NCBI GenBank assembly: GCA_022842725.1
Contig: JALHOZ010000012.1
Coordinates: 1-64,000 of the forward strand
DNA: 64,000 nt
Source: Saprospiraceae bacterium
Lineage (GTDB): Bacteria > Bacteroidota > Bacteroidia > Chitinophagales > Saprospiraceae
Direction: 5' to 3'
Shown piece after piece: positions 17,409-26,079 of this stretch. The translations under genes and the position numbers were made by a program. Under the pieces are notes generated by a model. That model was not told where the DNA came from. It saw nothing but the letters and a program-made list of their open reading frames with translations, and searched no databases. The stretch's first letter is position 1, and each line of letters starts with the position of its first letter.

Positions 17409-17951
17409 TTATAATGGATAACAAGGTTTGAGCATGAGATAACAAACAGGTCCTGTCATAGCAACGTACAACCATATCGGAAATACCCATCGGGCCATTT
17501 TTTTATGAGATTCCACCTGATAGGTATAACCGCGGGAAAATGTTATTAAAATAAACGGCAAAGAAACCCCTGCTAAAATAATGTGGGAAATCAATAATAT
17601 GTAATACAATGTTCTGGTGAAACCTTCTCCGCAATATGTTGTCTCCTGAGTGGTAAAATGGTACAAAACATAACATATCAGAAACAATGCACTAAAAGTC
17701 ATTGCGCCAAAAATCATTCTTTGATGATTTACAATATCCTTCCTTTTGATAAAATAAAGGGCCAATAACAAAAAGATGGTTACAAAAGTATTAAATAATG
17801 CATGGTAAGGAGGCAAAAAAGAAAAATCAAAACCCAGATCAATTTTTACCTGACGCATGACACCCACAAGGATGAATACGATAATTGAAAAAATGATACT
17901 TACTTTGTATAAAGTTTTGTACAAGGTTGGATTTGGTGATTTGTAACGCAT
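17409..17951 (-). CDS. DUF420 membrane protein
   Basis: 180 residues with about five hydrophobic helices (roughly 16-34, 46-62, 79-98, 114-135, 154-174). It matches DUF420, a family found next to cytochrome oxidase genes (CtaM/YozB relatives), some members of which are needed for assembly of heme-copper oxidases. His residues at helix ends (PYHALFN, NHQRM, SHIILAG) could bind heme or copper, as suggested for the family. Its start is 2 bases after the preceding stop, so it is translated in one unit with the SCO-like gene. Confidence 0.85.
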   Translation of the reverse strand: MRYKSPNPTLYKTLYKVSIIFSIIVFILVGVMRQVKIDLGFDFSFLPPYHALFNTFVTIFLLLALYFIKRKDIVNHQRMIFGAMTFSALFLICYVLYHFTTQETTYCGEGFTRTLYYILLISHIILAGVSLPFILITFSRGYTYQVESHKKMARWVFPIWLYVAMTGPVCYLMLKPCYPL

Positions 17952-17953
17952 AC

Positions 17954-18427
17954 TTATTTCATTTTAATGTCTTTATCCTTGGCTCTTGGCAGGACGATAG
18001 CAAGATGTTCGACCATTAATTTTAATTGAGAAACATCCCGGGTGTAAAAATTTCTGATTTGGCCTGCTGTATCAATGATAGCGAAGGAGTTTTTACCATC
18101 TCTTATACTTTCCATAATGCTACTATCAACAGGTAGAACAAAATCCGCCTGACCATTACCAGCCAATAAAAATGTATAAGCATCTTTAAACTGCTCGTAT
18201 ATTGGTTTTGTAATCGTATCTGCTTCCGTAGAGTCAAGTACCAATAAGGTAGTTTTTCCTTTAAAAACATTTAGTGAATCTGGTATTACAGGTAGACTGC
18301 TTTTGGGCTTTAATGCTTCGAGGGCACCTTTTCGATAATCCAAACCTTGTTTCAGGTAATACCACGATCCGAAAGGAACGATCACGATAAGGGAACCTGT
18401 TACAATCCAGGTGATTAACTTTTTCAT
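17954..18427 (-). CDS. SCO-like thioredoxin-fold protein lacking the copper-binding cysteines
   Basis: 157 residues from ATG 18427; an upstream ATG (18463) would add twelve residues before the membrane anchor. One N-terminal helix (about 4-23) anchors a periplasmic domain. The pattern GKTTLLVLDST...YTFLLAG...SFAIIDTAGQIRNFYT looks like the second half of a SCO/thioredoxin fold, and many Bacteroidota have an SCO gene at exactly this position beside DUF420. No Cys remains anywhere in the mature domain, so CxxxC chemistry is impossible. Identification as a degenerate SCO is inference. Confidence 0.5.
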   Translation of the reverse strand: MKKLITWIVTGSLIVIVPFGSWYYLKQGLDYRKGALEALKPKSSLPVIPDSLNVFKGKTTLLVLDSTEADTITKPIYEQFKDAYTFLLAGNGQADFVLPVDSSIMESIRDGKNSFAIIDTAGQIRNFYTRDVSQLKLMVEHLAIVLPRAKDKDIKMK

Positions 18428-18500
18428 AAAAACTGATTGGTTTTCAAACAACCGATAAACCAAATGGTTTACGTAAAACTATAGGATGTAACATTCAACT

Positions 18501-18529
18501 ATAAAAAAAGGCGGAAAAAATTCCGCCTT
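18501..18529 (-). terminator. Intrinsic terminator ending the act-cox operon
   Basis: Perfect 9-bp stem: AAGGCGGAA (18508-18516), 4-base loop, TTCCGCCTT (18521-18529). On the minus strand the stem is followed by TTTTTTTAT (18507 down to 18501). It sits 6 bases past the coxD stop and marks the end of the 15-kb respiratory transcript. Confidence 0.85.
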
Positions 18530-18534
18530 ATATT

Positions 18535-18945
18535 TTATAATGAATTTTCAGGTAATTCGTATATCAATCCCTGAGGTGTAGTACCTGAGGAACTTTCGGT
18601 AGCAGGAGGATTTTTAACATTTTCTCTTGACCCCAACCAATATCTTCCTTCAGCAAGAAAGGCGATAATGGCCCATACCAAAAGTAATGTCGGAAACAAT
18701 ACTGTCCTTACCAAACCCGGTACTTCATATTTCATATGCATAAACTCATATACAATCAGGTATGCTTTCACAATACTCAACAAAATCATCATTCCACCGG
18801 TAATCCAACCACTGATATAAAACCCATCAACTAGGTAACCTTTGCCAAGCAAGGCAAAAACAACTTCGAATATGGTAATAAAAGCAAGAATTAATATGGT
18901 TTTCGTTGCTATTGTCTTTGAACTTTCGTAACTTAAATGTCCCAT
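18535..18945 (-). CDS. coxD: Cytochrome c oxidase subunit IV
   Basis: 136 residues. Three hydrophobic helices (about 14-33, 39-60, 76-96) and the conserved YEFMHMKYE segment after helix 2, typical for the prokaryotic COX4 family (CoxD/CyoD-like). Small membrane subunit that stabilises subunits I and III. Last gene of the respiratory operon; 17 bases from coxC, followed immediately by a terminator. Confidence 0.88.
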   Translation of the reverse strand: MGHLSYESSKTIATKTILILAFITIFEVVFALLGKGYLVDGFYISGWITGGMMILLSIVKAYLIVYEFMHMKYEVPGLVRTVLFPTLLLVWAIIAFLAEGRYWLGSRENVKNPPATESSSGTTPQGLIYELPENSL

Positions 18946-18962
18946 GTAATATCAATATTTGA

Positions 18963-19817
18963 TTATAATAGATAGAATAATAAAAATACAAACACCCAAA
19001 CCAAGTCTACAAAGTGCCAGTACAATCCGATTTTCTCAACCATTTCGTACCCGTTTTTTCGTGATACATACAGCCCTGTATAAGAGTTAACACATATGAT
19101 AAGAAGGAAGATCACTCCTGTCAAAACGTGGAATCCGTGAAATCCGGTGATAAAGAAAAACAATGCACCAAATGCTTTTGGCCCGAATTGTTGTTGTTTT
19201 TCTTTTCCTGCATCAACTCCGTCTTCAGCCCTGTATTTCAAAGGATGCCACTCACCATCGTGTTTGTGGATTAAATATGAATCACCGGCTTTGAAGGTAT
19301 CACCCTCTTTGATATCATGGCCATCGCCTTCGAGGTATGTGCCTGATTCAGTATGTGAACCAAAAGGATTTATTTTAACAGACATGTGTTCTTTACCCAT
19401 TAAAGTATTCCATTCCCAAGCCTGACAGCCCAAAAACGCAGCACCACCAATGATAGTCCACAACATCCATTTTACAACACCCATTTTGTTTTCACGGTGA
19501 CCTTCCTGTACTGCTCTCACCATCGTGAAAGAAGAAGCCAATAGAATAAATGTCATCAAAGTAACAAATAATAACGGCTTGTGATGAAAACCACCCGGAA
19601 AAGTACTAAAAACAAAATCAGGTACCGGCCATGACGGCATGCTGAAACGCAATGCGCCGTAAGCTATCAGGAAACCCGAAAAAGTAAAAGCATCCGAAAG
19701 TAAAAAATACCACATCATCAACTTACCGTAACTTGCCTTAAAAGGCTCTGACCCACCATTCCATGATGGTTTGGTCTCCGCGTGATGATGCTGATCTGTC
19801 ATAGTATCTGAAGCCAT
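18963..19817 (-). CDS. coxC: Cytochrome c oxidase subunit III (second copy, with soluble loop)
   Basis: 284 residues from ATG 19817; a longer reading from 19892 runs into the upstream gene and is rejected. N-terminal His-rich segment, about five to six helices, and the family motifs SDAFTFSGF and FFFITGFHGFHV...WHFVDLVW. Between helices there is a hydrophilic insert of about 70 residues (roughly 133-205) rich in Gly, Lys, Asp and Glu, which should lie outside the membrane. Inserts here are usual in Bacteroidota. Subunit III surrounds the entrance of the D proton channel. Fourteen bases from the preceding coxC paralog. Confidence 0.92.
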   Translation of the reverse strand: MASDTMTDQHHHAETKPSWNGGSEPFKASYGKLMMWYFLLSDAFTFSGFLIAYGALRFSMPSWPVPDFVFSTFPGGFHHKPLLFVTLMTFILLASSFTMVRAVQEGHRENKMGVVKWMLWTIIGGAAFLGCQAWEWNTLMGKEHMSVKINPFGSHTESGTYLEGDGHDIKEGDTFKAGDSYLIHKHDGEWHPLKYRAEDGVDAGKEKQQQFGPKAFGALFFFITGFHGFHVLTGVIFLLIICVNSYTGLYVSRKNGYEMVEKIGLYWHFVDLVWVFVFLLFYLL

Positions 19818-19831
19818 TCGTAAAAAATTAT

Positions 19832-20413
19832 CTATTTGTAAAACATTAAAAACAAAAATAATACTATCCAAAGTCCGTCGACAAAATGCCAATAATTGAC
19901 AACCAAATCAAACTTTTGTCTCTTTCCGGCACTATTATCAAATGGAAAAAAGAATGCATATACGGCAGATATCATTAAAGCTACGATACCACCTAATACA
20001 TGTAATACGTGAATTCCGGTAATAAGATATAAAAATGAACCCGAAACGTTGCCTTTCAAATCAATACCTCTTTCTACCAGGGTATTCCAGGAAGTATATT
20101 GACTGATGATGAATAGTACCGCCAGGATCAAAGAAATGATAACACCGGTTTTATAATTTTTAACTGAAGAATTTTTTAAATATCCGCCGGTAAAATGTAA
20201 AGCGACACTTACCAGGATTACCAATAAAGTACTGACAAAAAAGGTAGTTGGCATAGAAAACTCCAACCAATTTCCACTTGCCTGTTTGACGATATAAGCA
20301 CTCAAAAAAGCAGCAAACATCATACCGATACTTGCCATTGCAGCCCAAAGCGCAAATTTTTGAGCATGAATTTTATTCCTCTTATTTGTTATACTTGTAT
20401 TCATTTTATTCAA
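19832..20413 (-). CDS. coxC: Cytochrome c oxidase subunit III (first copy)
   Basis: 193 residues with five helices, the compact form of subunit III. Motifs include FALWAAMASIGMMFA, ITGIHVLHVLGG and VNYWHFVDGLWI. The two adjacent subunit III genes are not identical in length and only share the family core. Start overlaps the ctaB stop by 8 bases. Both copies are kept in many Bacteroidota act-cox operons, suggesting both are subunits of one enzyme. Confidence 0.92.
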   Translation of the reverse strand: MNKMNTSITNKRNKIHAQKFALWAAMASIGMMFAAFLSAYIVKQASGNWLEFSMPTTFFVSTLLVILVSVALHFTGGYLKNSSVKNYKTGVIISLILAVLFIISQYTSWNTLVERGIDLKGNVSGSFLYLITGIHVLHVLGGIVALMISAVYAFFFPFDNSAGKRQKFDLVVNYWHFVDGLWIVLFLFLMFYK

Positions 20414-21308
20414 ATATCAATATGAATAATAAAAATAAAGGCAGATATAGAAAAGAATAAAACATGAGTTGTAATGCAGACTTTTTATCGAACGATAAAT
20501 GAAATCTGACACTGTAAAATATATATCCTGCTGTCAATAAAATCAACAATATAAACGAGTATAAACCTATAAGTTGCTGAACATACATAAAAACAAAAAC
20601 CGGTAAAATCAAAAGTGCGTATACAGTTGCATTTTTGCCTAATGTTCTGTCAATGTTTTCGCCAACAACAGGTAATAATTTGTACCCCGCATTTTTGTAA
20701 TCTTCAAAACTATTATAGCCGATTGCCCAGAAATGAGGAAATTGCCATAAAAACTGAATTACAAACAGGGACAATCCAAGATAGGTGATTTGGCCATCGA
20801 ATGCTGTTACTCCTATTAGTACGGGCAACGCACCAGGCACAGCCCCTACTGCAACCGCAGAAGTGGAATACCTTTTTAATGGTGTATATACAAAAGCATA
20901 GGTAACCATGCTCAACATTCCTAAAAACGCTGTCATGAAATGAATAGATGACAAAAATCCAACACCTATCAAACAGCTGATACCGGCAAACATCACCGCT
21001 TCAGAACTTTTCATTCGGCCGGCTGTCACAGGTCTGTCGGCGGTCCTTGACATATAACAATCAAATTCGCGTTCCAAAACCTGATTCAATGCATTGGCAG
21101 AAGCTGTAACAAAAAAACCGCCTATCGCCAAAACAGATAATACCGTCCAATTAATATCTCCGCCACATGCAATAAGGTATCCCAAAACTGAAGATACGAC
21201 TACCATAAGACTCAATCTGAGTTTTACCAGCATAGCGTAATCCTTCAGTTTTGTAAACTGAATATTTTGCGTTTGCTGCTCGGTTTGATATGTCTGTGAA
21301 GATTTCAA
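20406..21308 (-). CDS. ctaB: Heme O synthase (protoheme IX farnesyltransferase)
   Basis: 300 residues, about nine helices, UbiA superfamily. The farnesyl-binding Asp motif NQVLEREFDCYMSRT and the TADRPVTAGR motif are visible, and the second motif region YNSFEDYKNAGYKLLP follows. Converts heme B to heme O by adding farnesyl, the first step to heme A. Located inside the oxidase operon, 21 bases after coxA. The next enzyme, heme A synthase CtaA, is not found in this window. Confidence 0.93.
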   Translation of the reverse strand: MKSSQTYQTEQQTQNIQFTKLKDYAMLVKLRLSLMVVVSSVLGYLIACGGDINWTVLSVLAIGGFFVTASANALNQVLEREFDCYMSRTADRPVTAGRMKSSEAVMFAGISCLIGVGFLSSIHFMTAFLGMLSMVTYAFVYTPLKRYSTSAVAVGAVPGALPVLIGVTAFDGQITYLGLSLFVIQFLWQFPHFWAIGYNSFEDYKNAGYKLLPVVGENIDRTLGKNATVYALLILPVFVFMYVQQLIGLYSFILLILLTAGYIFYSVRFHLSFDKKSALQLMFYSFLYLPLFLLFILIFE

Positions 21309-21329
21309 AAAATGATATTTATATTGGAT

Positions 21330-23174
21330 TTAATGATCACCAACTTCTCCTTCTCTCAAAGGAACGTGTTGCTGAACAAACTCTCTTTCATCTTTACTAA
21401 AGTCATAAGGCCATCTGTGTACTACAGGAAGGTTGCCCGGCCAGTTACCGTGAATCGGTTCTATCGGTGTTGTCCATTCAAGTGTTGTAGCACCCCATGG
21501 ATTTTTAGATTTCATTTTTTTACCGTACCAAATACTGTAGAAAAAGTTGATCACAAAAACCAATTGAACAGCAAAAGCTATAATAGCAAACACTGTAATG
21601 AATTTATTCATATCGGTAAAGTGTCTGAATGCGTCGAATGACTCAAAACTGAAATATCTTCGGGGAACACCTGCCATACCAAGGTAATGCATTGGCCAAA
21701 ATATCGCATATGCACTGATCATGGTACCCCAGAAATGGATTTTACCCAATGTTTCGTTCATAAATCTTCCATACATCTTTGGATACCAATGATACACTCC
21801 GGCAAACATACCAAAAAATGCTGCAACACCCATTACGATATGAAAGTGAGCCACAACAAAATAAGTATCATGCAACTGAATGTCTATCGCCGAATTCCCT
21901 AAGAAAATTCCGGTAAGCCCCCCTGAAATAAACATGGAAACGAATCCTATGGCAAATAACATTGGGGTGTTCAATCTAAGATTTCCACCGTAAAGTGTCG
22001 TAATCCAGTTAAACACCTTCACTGCTGATGGAACCGCAATAATCAGGGTAAAAACAACAAAAAAGTTGGATAAAAATGGATTAACTCCGGACATAAACAT
22101 ATGGTGAGCCCAAACAATAAAGGATAAAAATCCAATTGCCATAATGGAATAAACCATGGCTCTGTATCCAAAAATTGGTTTTCTTGCGTGAACTGATAAC
22201 ACTTCAGAAACCAATCCCATAGCTGGAAGAATAATGATATATACTTCAGGGTGTCCTAAGAACCAAAATAAATGCTGGAATAAAATCGGACTTCCTCCTA
22301 CTCTGTCCAATGCCTGACCTTCTATAAAAATTTCACTCAAAAAGAAACTTGTTCCTAATGAACGATCAAATATAAGCATAAAAAAGCCAGATGCCAATAC
22401 CGGGAATGAAAGTAATCCGAGAATAGCTGTCACAAAAAATGCCCATATAGTCAAAGGCATTCTCCAAAGGGTCATACCTTTTGTTCTCAAATTTAAGACC
22501 GTAGTAATGTAATTAATACCACCTAATAAAACTGAGACTACAAATAAGGTTAAACTTACCAACCAGAGCGTCATACCTGTTCCGGAACCACTGCTCGCCT
22601 GAGGAAGAGCGCTCAATGGAGGATAGGCTACCCATCCTCCGGAAAAAGGCCCTGTGCTCAAAAACAAGGAATAAAACATAATAATACCTGCCAAAAAGAA
22701 AAACCAATATGAAAGCATATTCAGGAATGGCGACGCCATATCTCTCGCTCCCAACTGTAAAGGAATAAGGAGATTACTAAAAGTTCCACTTAAACCGGCA
22801 GTTAATACAAAAAATACAATGATTGTACCATGCATTGTAACCAATGCATAATAAAACTCGGGAACCAACTTACCTATTCCGGTAGTCGGGTCAACTTCTA
22901 TCCACTTACCCAATAAAGGTTTAATCCAGGTAAGACTTTCTTCCGGAAATCCAAGTTGCATTCTGAATATAACCGACATTGCAGCGCCGATTATAGCCCA
23001 AATCATACCCGTTATCAAAAACTGACGGGCAATGATTTTATGATCCATGGAGAATATATAGTGGAAGATAAAATTAGTCTGGTATTTATCGCCATGGTGA
23101 TGTTCATGGAAATGATCATCAAAACCCTGATCTTTGATCAATACATCATCTTCGTGTACTGTGATATTTGCCAT
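21330..23174 (-). CDS. coxA: Cytochrome c oxidase subunit I, A1-type
   Basis: 614 residues, 12 core helices plus an extra C-terminal region. Low-spin heme and CuB/heme a3 ligands are visible: TMHGTI (His), GHPEVYI (CuB His, with the A1-type Glu and the Tyr that crosslinks), WAHHMF (two CuB His), and HDTYFVVAHFHIVM (His ligands of both hemes). The FLGHPEVY form places it in the A1 subfamily with a Glu at the end of the D channel. Reduces O2 to water while pumping protons. 28 bases from coxB. Confidence 0.97.
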   Translation of the reverse strand: MANITVHEDDVLIKDQGFDDHFHEHHHGDKYQTNFIFHYIFSMDHKIIARQFLITGMIWAIIGAAMSVIFRMQLGFPEESLTWIKPLLGKWIEVDPTTGIGKLVPEFYYALVTMHGTIIVFFVLTAGLSGTFSNLLIPLQLGARDMASPFLNMLSYWFFFLAGIIMFYSLFLSTGPFSGGWVAYPPLSALPQASSGSGTGMTLWLVSLTLFVVSVLLGGINYITTVLNLRTKGMTLWRMPLTIWAFFVTAILGLLSFPVLASGFFMLIFDRSLGTSFFLSEIFIEGQALDRVGGSPILFQHLFWFLGHPEVYIIILPAMGLVSEVLSVHARKPIFGYRAMVYSIMAIGFLSFIVWAHHMFMSGVNPFLSNFFVVFTLIIAVPSAVKVFNWITTLYGGNLRLNTPMLFAIGFVSMFISGGLTGIFLGNSAIDIQLHDTYFVVAHFHIVMGVAAFFGMFAGVYHWYPKMYGRFMNETLGKIHFWGTMISAYAIFWPMHYLGMAGVPRRYFSFESFDAFRHFTDMNKFITVFAIIAFAVQLVFVINFFYSIWYGKKMKSKNPWGATTLEWTTPIEPIHGNWPGNLPVVHRWPYDFSKDEREFVQQHVPLREGEVGDH

Positions 23175-23202
23175 TTGTCAAATGATTTAGAAGTTACCTA
23201 TA

Positions 23203-24711
23203 TTATTTTGAAATGATTTTCAATTCAGTTCTTCGGTTTTTGTCCCGACCTTCCGGTGTGTCATTACTATCCACAGGATTATTTTGACCGTATCCTTTTG
23301 CCACCAACTTTCCGGTTTCGATTCCTTTTGAAACGAGGTAATTTAATACACCCGAAGCTCTCTTCTGAGATAAGTCCAGGTTCATGGCAGCATCGCCGAC
23401 ATTGTCAGTATGTCCGGCCAATTCAACACGAACTGAAGGTCTGCCTTTTAATATGGAAACGAGATTATCAAGTTCATGTTTTGATAAATCGCTCAACTTA
23501 TCAGAACCCGTTTCAAAAAACACATTTTTCAGCGGAATGATGTTGGTCTTTGCCGAATCGCTCAATACATTAGCAAACTCTGCTTTCAACTCTTCCTCTC
23601 TTTGTTTAATCTCAAAAGAGAATAACCTTTTACCCTTGTTAGGGTCTGCATCCGTATTTCGGATGTTGGTCATATAGAATGATTTTTGCTGTGTAATCCA
23701 AGCATTGTATTCATCTCTGCTTACAACTTCAAGAACCCGTCGCATACTGTAATGACCTTTTCCGCATAATTCAGCACAAGCCAATTCGTATTCGAAAACT
23801 TCCCATCGTTTTGGTCCTTCCGGATCTTTGGGATCGGCGGGAACTTGCCATTCAGGATATTGGCTTAATTGTTCTCTGAATTCTTTAGTGGTCAGAACAG
23901 GTTTGAAAATGAAGGATGTAGGAAGTCCCGGAACCGCATCCATTTTTACCCTGAAATGAGGAAGATAAAAATTGTGAAGAACATCTTTGGCTGTGATCCG
24001 AACTTTAACTGTTGTATCCACCGGGAGAACTATTTTATCTGTTCCACCCAAAACAATGTCATCGGCAGAATGTTCGTCGGTAAAGTCTAAACCTAAACTA
24101 TTATTTGCAAGATCAATCAGACGGAAATCTTTATTACCAAGTTTACCATCCGGACCTGGATATCTGATATCCCAAGCAAACTGATATCCTGTAGCTTCGA
24201 TCTCAATATATTTATCCTCATTTGTCAATGTAGGGAAAATATTATTCCAGGCAACCAAACCTCGTGCCACTAAAAAAGTCATTACTACGGCAGGTACAGC
24301 TGTCCATATCATTTCCAATTTTGTATCATGGGCAAAAAATATGGCTTTTGTTCCTCGTTGCTGGCGATATTTATAAGCATACCAAAATAAAAGAATATGC
24401 GTCAAAACGAATACAATTCCTGTAAATATTAGGGTAACATTAAAAATACTATCTAATTCAAATCCATGTTCTGAAGCCGAAGTCAAAGGACCATAACCCA
24501 ACATGTAATTTTTATAATAGTACGCTGAAACGACACTACCAACCAGAAATACAACCATAAAGATCATACCCCAGATACCTTGTGTCGTATTATTCTGTAA
24601 TTCTACTTCTTCCTCACCTCTGATTTTTGATGCCAATTCAGAAACTTTGCCAATCTGAATTACAATCACAGCAAGGAGAAAAACTATACCAAATGCTATT
24701 AGATACGTCAT
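23203..24711 (-). CDS. coxB: Cytochrome c oxidase subunit II with C-terminal OmpA-like peptidoglycan-binding domain
   Basis: 502 residues, about twice the usual subunit II. Hydrophobic segments at about 3-21 and 46-66 precede the two canonical subunit II helices (about 88-112 and 132-152). The CuA site is complete: His246, Cys312, Glu314, Cys316, His320, Met323 (CAELCGKGHYSM). After it comes a charged linker (331-390, KQREEELKAEF) and a full OmpA C-terminal domain (392-502): NVFFETGS, AGHTDNVG with Asp436, LSQKRASGVLNYL, GYGQNNP and NRRTEL with Arg493/494, i.e. both residue types that hold diaminopimelate. Since the CuA domain is periplasmic, the OmpA domain faces the peptidoglycan. It is one uninterrupted frame. 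No cytochrome c domain is present. Confidence 0.95.
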   Translation of the reverse strand: MTYLIAFGIVFLLAVIVIQIGKVSELASKIRGEEEVELQNNTTQGIWGMIFMVVFLVGSVVSAYYYKNYMLGYGPLTSASEHGFELDSIFNVTLIFTGIVFVLTHILLFWYAYKYRQQRGTKAIFFAHDTKLEMIWTAVPAVVMTFLVARGLVAWNNIFPTLTNEDKYIEIEATGYQFAWDIRYPGPDGKLGNKDFRLIDLANNSLGLDFTDEHSADDIVLGGTDKIVLPVDTTVKVRITAKDVLHNFYLPHFRVKMDAVPGLPTSFIFKPVLTTKEFREQLSQYPEWQVPADPKDPEGPKRWEVFEYELACAELCGKGHYSMRRVLEVVSRDEYNAWITQQKSFYMTNIRNTDADPNKGKRLFSFEIKQREEELKAEFANVLSDSAKTNIIPLKNVFFETGSDKLSDLSKHELDNLVSILKGRPSVRVELAGHTDNVGDAAMNLDLSQKRASGVLNYLVSKGIETGKLVAKGYGQNNPVDSNDTPEGRDKNRRTELKIISK

Positions 24712-24745
24712 TTTAAAAATATTTCTTAATTACGTAAAGTTTATT

Positions 24746-26053
24746 TTAAACATGGTGATGTAAACTCTCTTCCAAATAAGGATCATTTTTGGGAACGAGA
24801 GGAGCCTTAGAAAGAGAGTACAGTCCTACGAAAAGGAAGAGTCCTAAAAATCCTAAAAAGGTACCTAATTCCAACAATCCAGGCAAGGTAAAACCTTCTA
24901 CAAAAGCAGAAACATGCTCTGCACCATGGGCAGCATGAGGATCTGCGGCGTGTTCAGCACCATGCTCTCCTGAATGCAAACTATGAAGTGCATGATTGGC
25001 TGTTATCAAAGCTGCAGGTTTTATCATGAGGAAAAAATCTACCCAGTGGCCCAACAATAAAATAATGGAAACCAAACCAACAGATCCGAATTTTCTTTTT
25101 GTATCATTTCTCATAAGGATGAGGAAAGGTACTAAAAAGTTGATTATCAGATTTCCAAAAAACAGGACAGGATAATTGTCATATCTTTCTCTGAAATAAA
25201 TGGTCTCCTCGCCGATATTTGCATACCAAATCAACATAAATTGTGAAAACCATAAATACGTCCAGAAAACACTAAAAGCAAATAAAAATTTACCTAAATC
25301 ATGGATGTGACTATCATTTACCTCTTTGTAATATCCATTGGATTTTAACCAGATTAACAAAAGAATGGTCAAAGAAATCATAGAAACAAACCAACTTGTT
25401 GCTGTATACCAGGCAAATAACGTACTGTACCAATGAGAATCAAGACTCATCACCCATTGCCAGATCATAGCAGCGCTTGAAAAACCAACTATGGGTAAAA
25501 ATATAGCTGAGTAAACTTTGAGATTTTTGTGATGACTGTACGATGTATCACCATTTTTATCTTCGTCCAAAGAAATTTGTCTGAATTTTCTGGAAAAAAA
25601 GATCCAGGAACCTACTACTATAATTGTTCCGAAAAAATACCAGTTCTTATTCAAAAAAGAGGACTTACCGTGCAATATTTTATCATATTCGGGATTGTTA
25701 GGATCCAGTAAAGACTCATCTGCCCAATGGTACAAATGGTGCCAATGCATGTAAACTCCCAAACCCAAAATCAACATAAAAAACACTCCGACATACATGT
25801 AAGAAGAGTAAGCTTCCCAAACTCTTTTAAAAGTGGTATGCCATCCTGCGTATGCGGTAACACACACTGCCATAAAAAAGGCAGCCATAACAGAGATTCC
25901 AAGAAAAAAAACGGAATTGTGCAAAAAATTACTCCAGAACCTGGTGTGGAATGCATCATCATTCATCCATGTGAGCACCATGGAAATAATGCCTATACCC
26001 ATTGCTCCGATCAATACATTGCGTTGTTTTGACGTAAAAATATACTGGTTCAT
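24746..26053 (-). CDS. actF: Alternative complex III subunit ActF (NrfD-like membrane subunit)
   Basis: 435 residues with about ten helices; short His-rich loop near residue 365 (HAAHGAEH) and a His-rich C-terminus. Matches the quinol:cytochrome c oxidoreductase ActF family, a divergent NrfD/PsrC homolog paired with ActC. In known structures it forms the second half of the membrane core and is thought to contribute to proton movement. Located 34 bases upstream of coxB in the same operon. Confidence 0.93.
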   Translation of the reverse strand: MNQYIFTSKQRNVLIGAMGIGIISMVLTWMNDDAFHTRFWSNFLHNSVFFLGISVMAAFFMAVCVTAYAGWHTTFKRVWEAYSSYMYVGVFFMLILGLGVYMHWHHLYHWADESLLDPNNPEYDKILHGKSSFLNKNWYFFGTIIVVGSWIFFSRKFRQISLDEDKNGDTSYSHHKNLKVYSAIFLPIVGFSSAAMIWQWVMSLDSHWYSTLFAWYTATSWFVSMISLTILLLIWLKSNGYYKEVNDSHIHDLGKFLFAFSVFWTYLWFSQFMLIWYANIGEETIYFRERYDNYPVLFFGNLIINFLVPFLILMRNDTKRKFGSVGLVSIILLLGHWVDFFLMIKPAALITANHALHSLHSGEHGAEHAADPHAAHGAEHVSAFVEGFTLPGLLELGTFLGFLGLFLFVGLYSLSKAPLVPKNDPYLEESLHHHV

Positions 26054-26079
26054 TGTATTTCCTTTGTATTACCGTTTTA

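Noticed and set aside
19818-19892. N-terminal extension of the second coxC
   Set aside because: It overlaps the end of the upstream coxC in another frame; the ATG at 19817 starts the conserved N-terminus.
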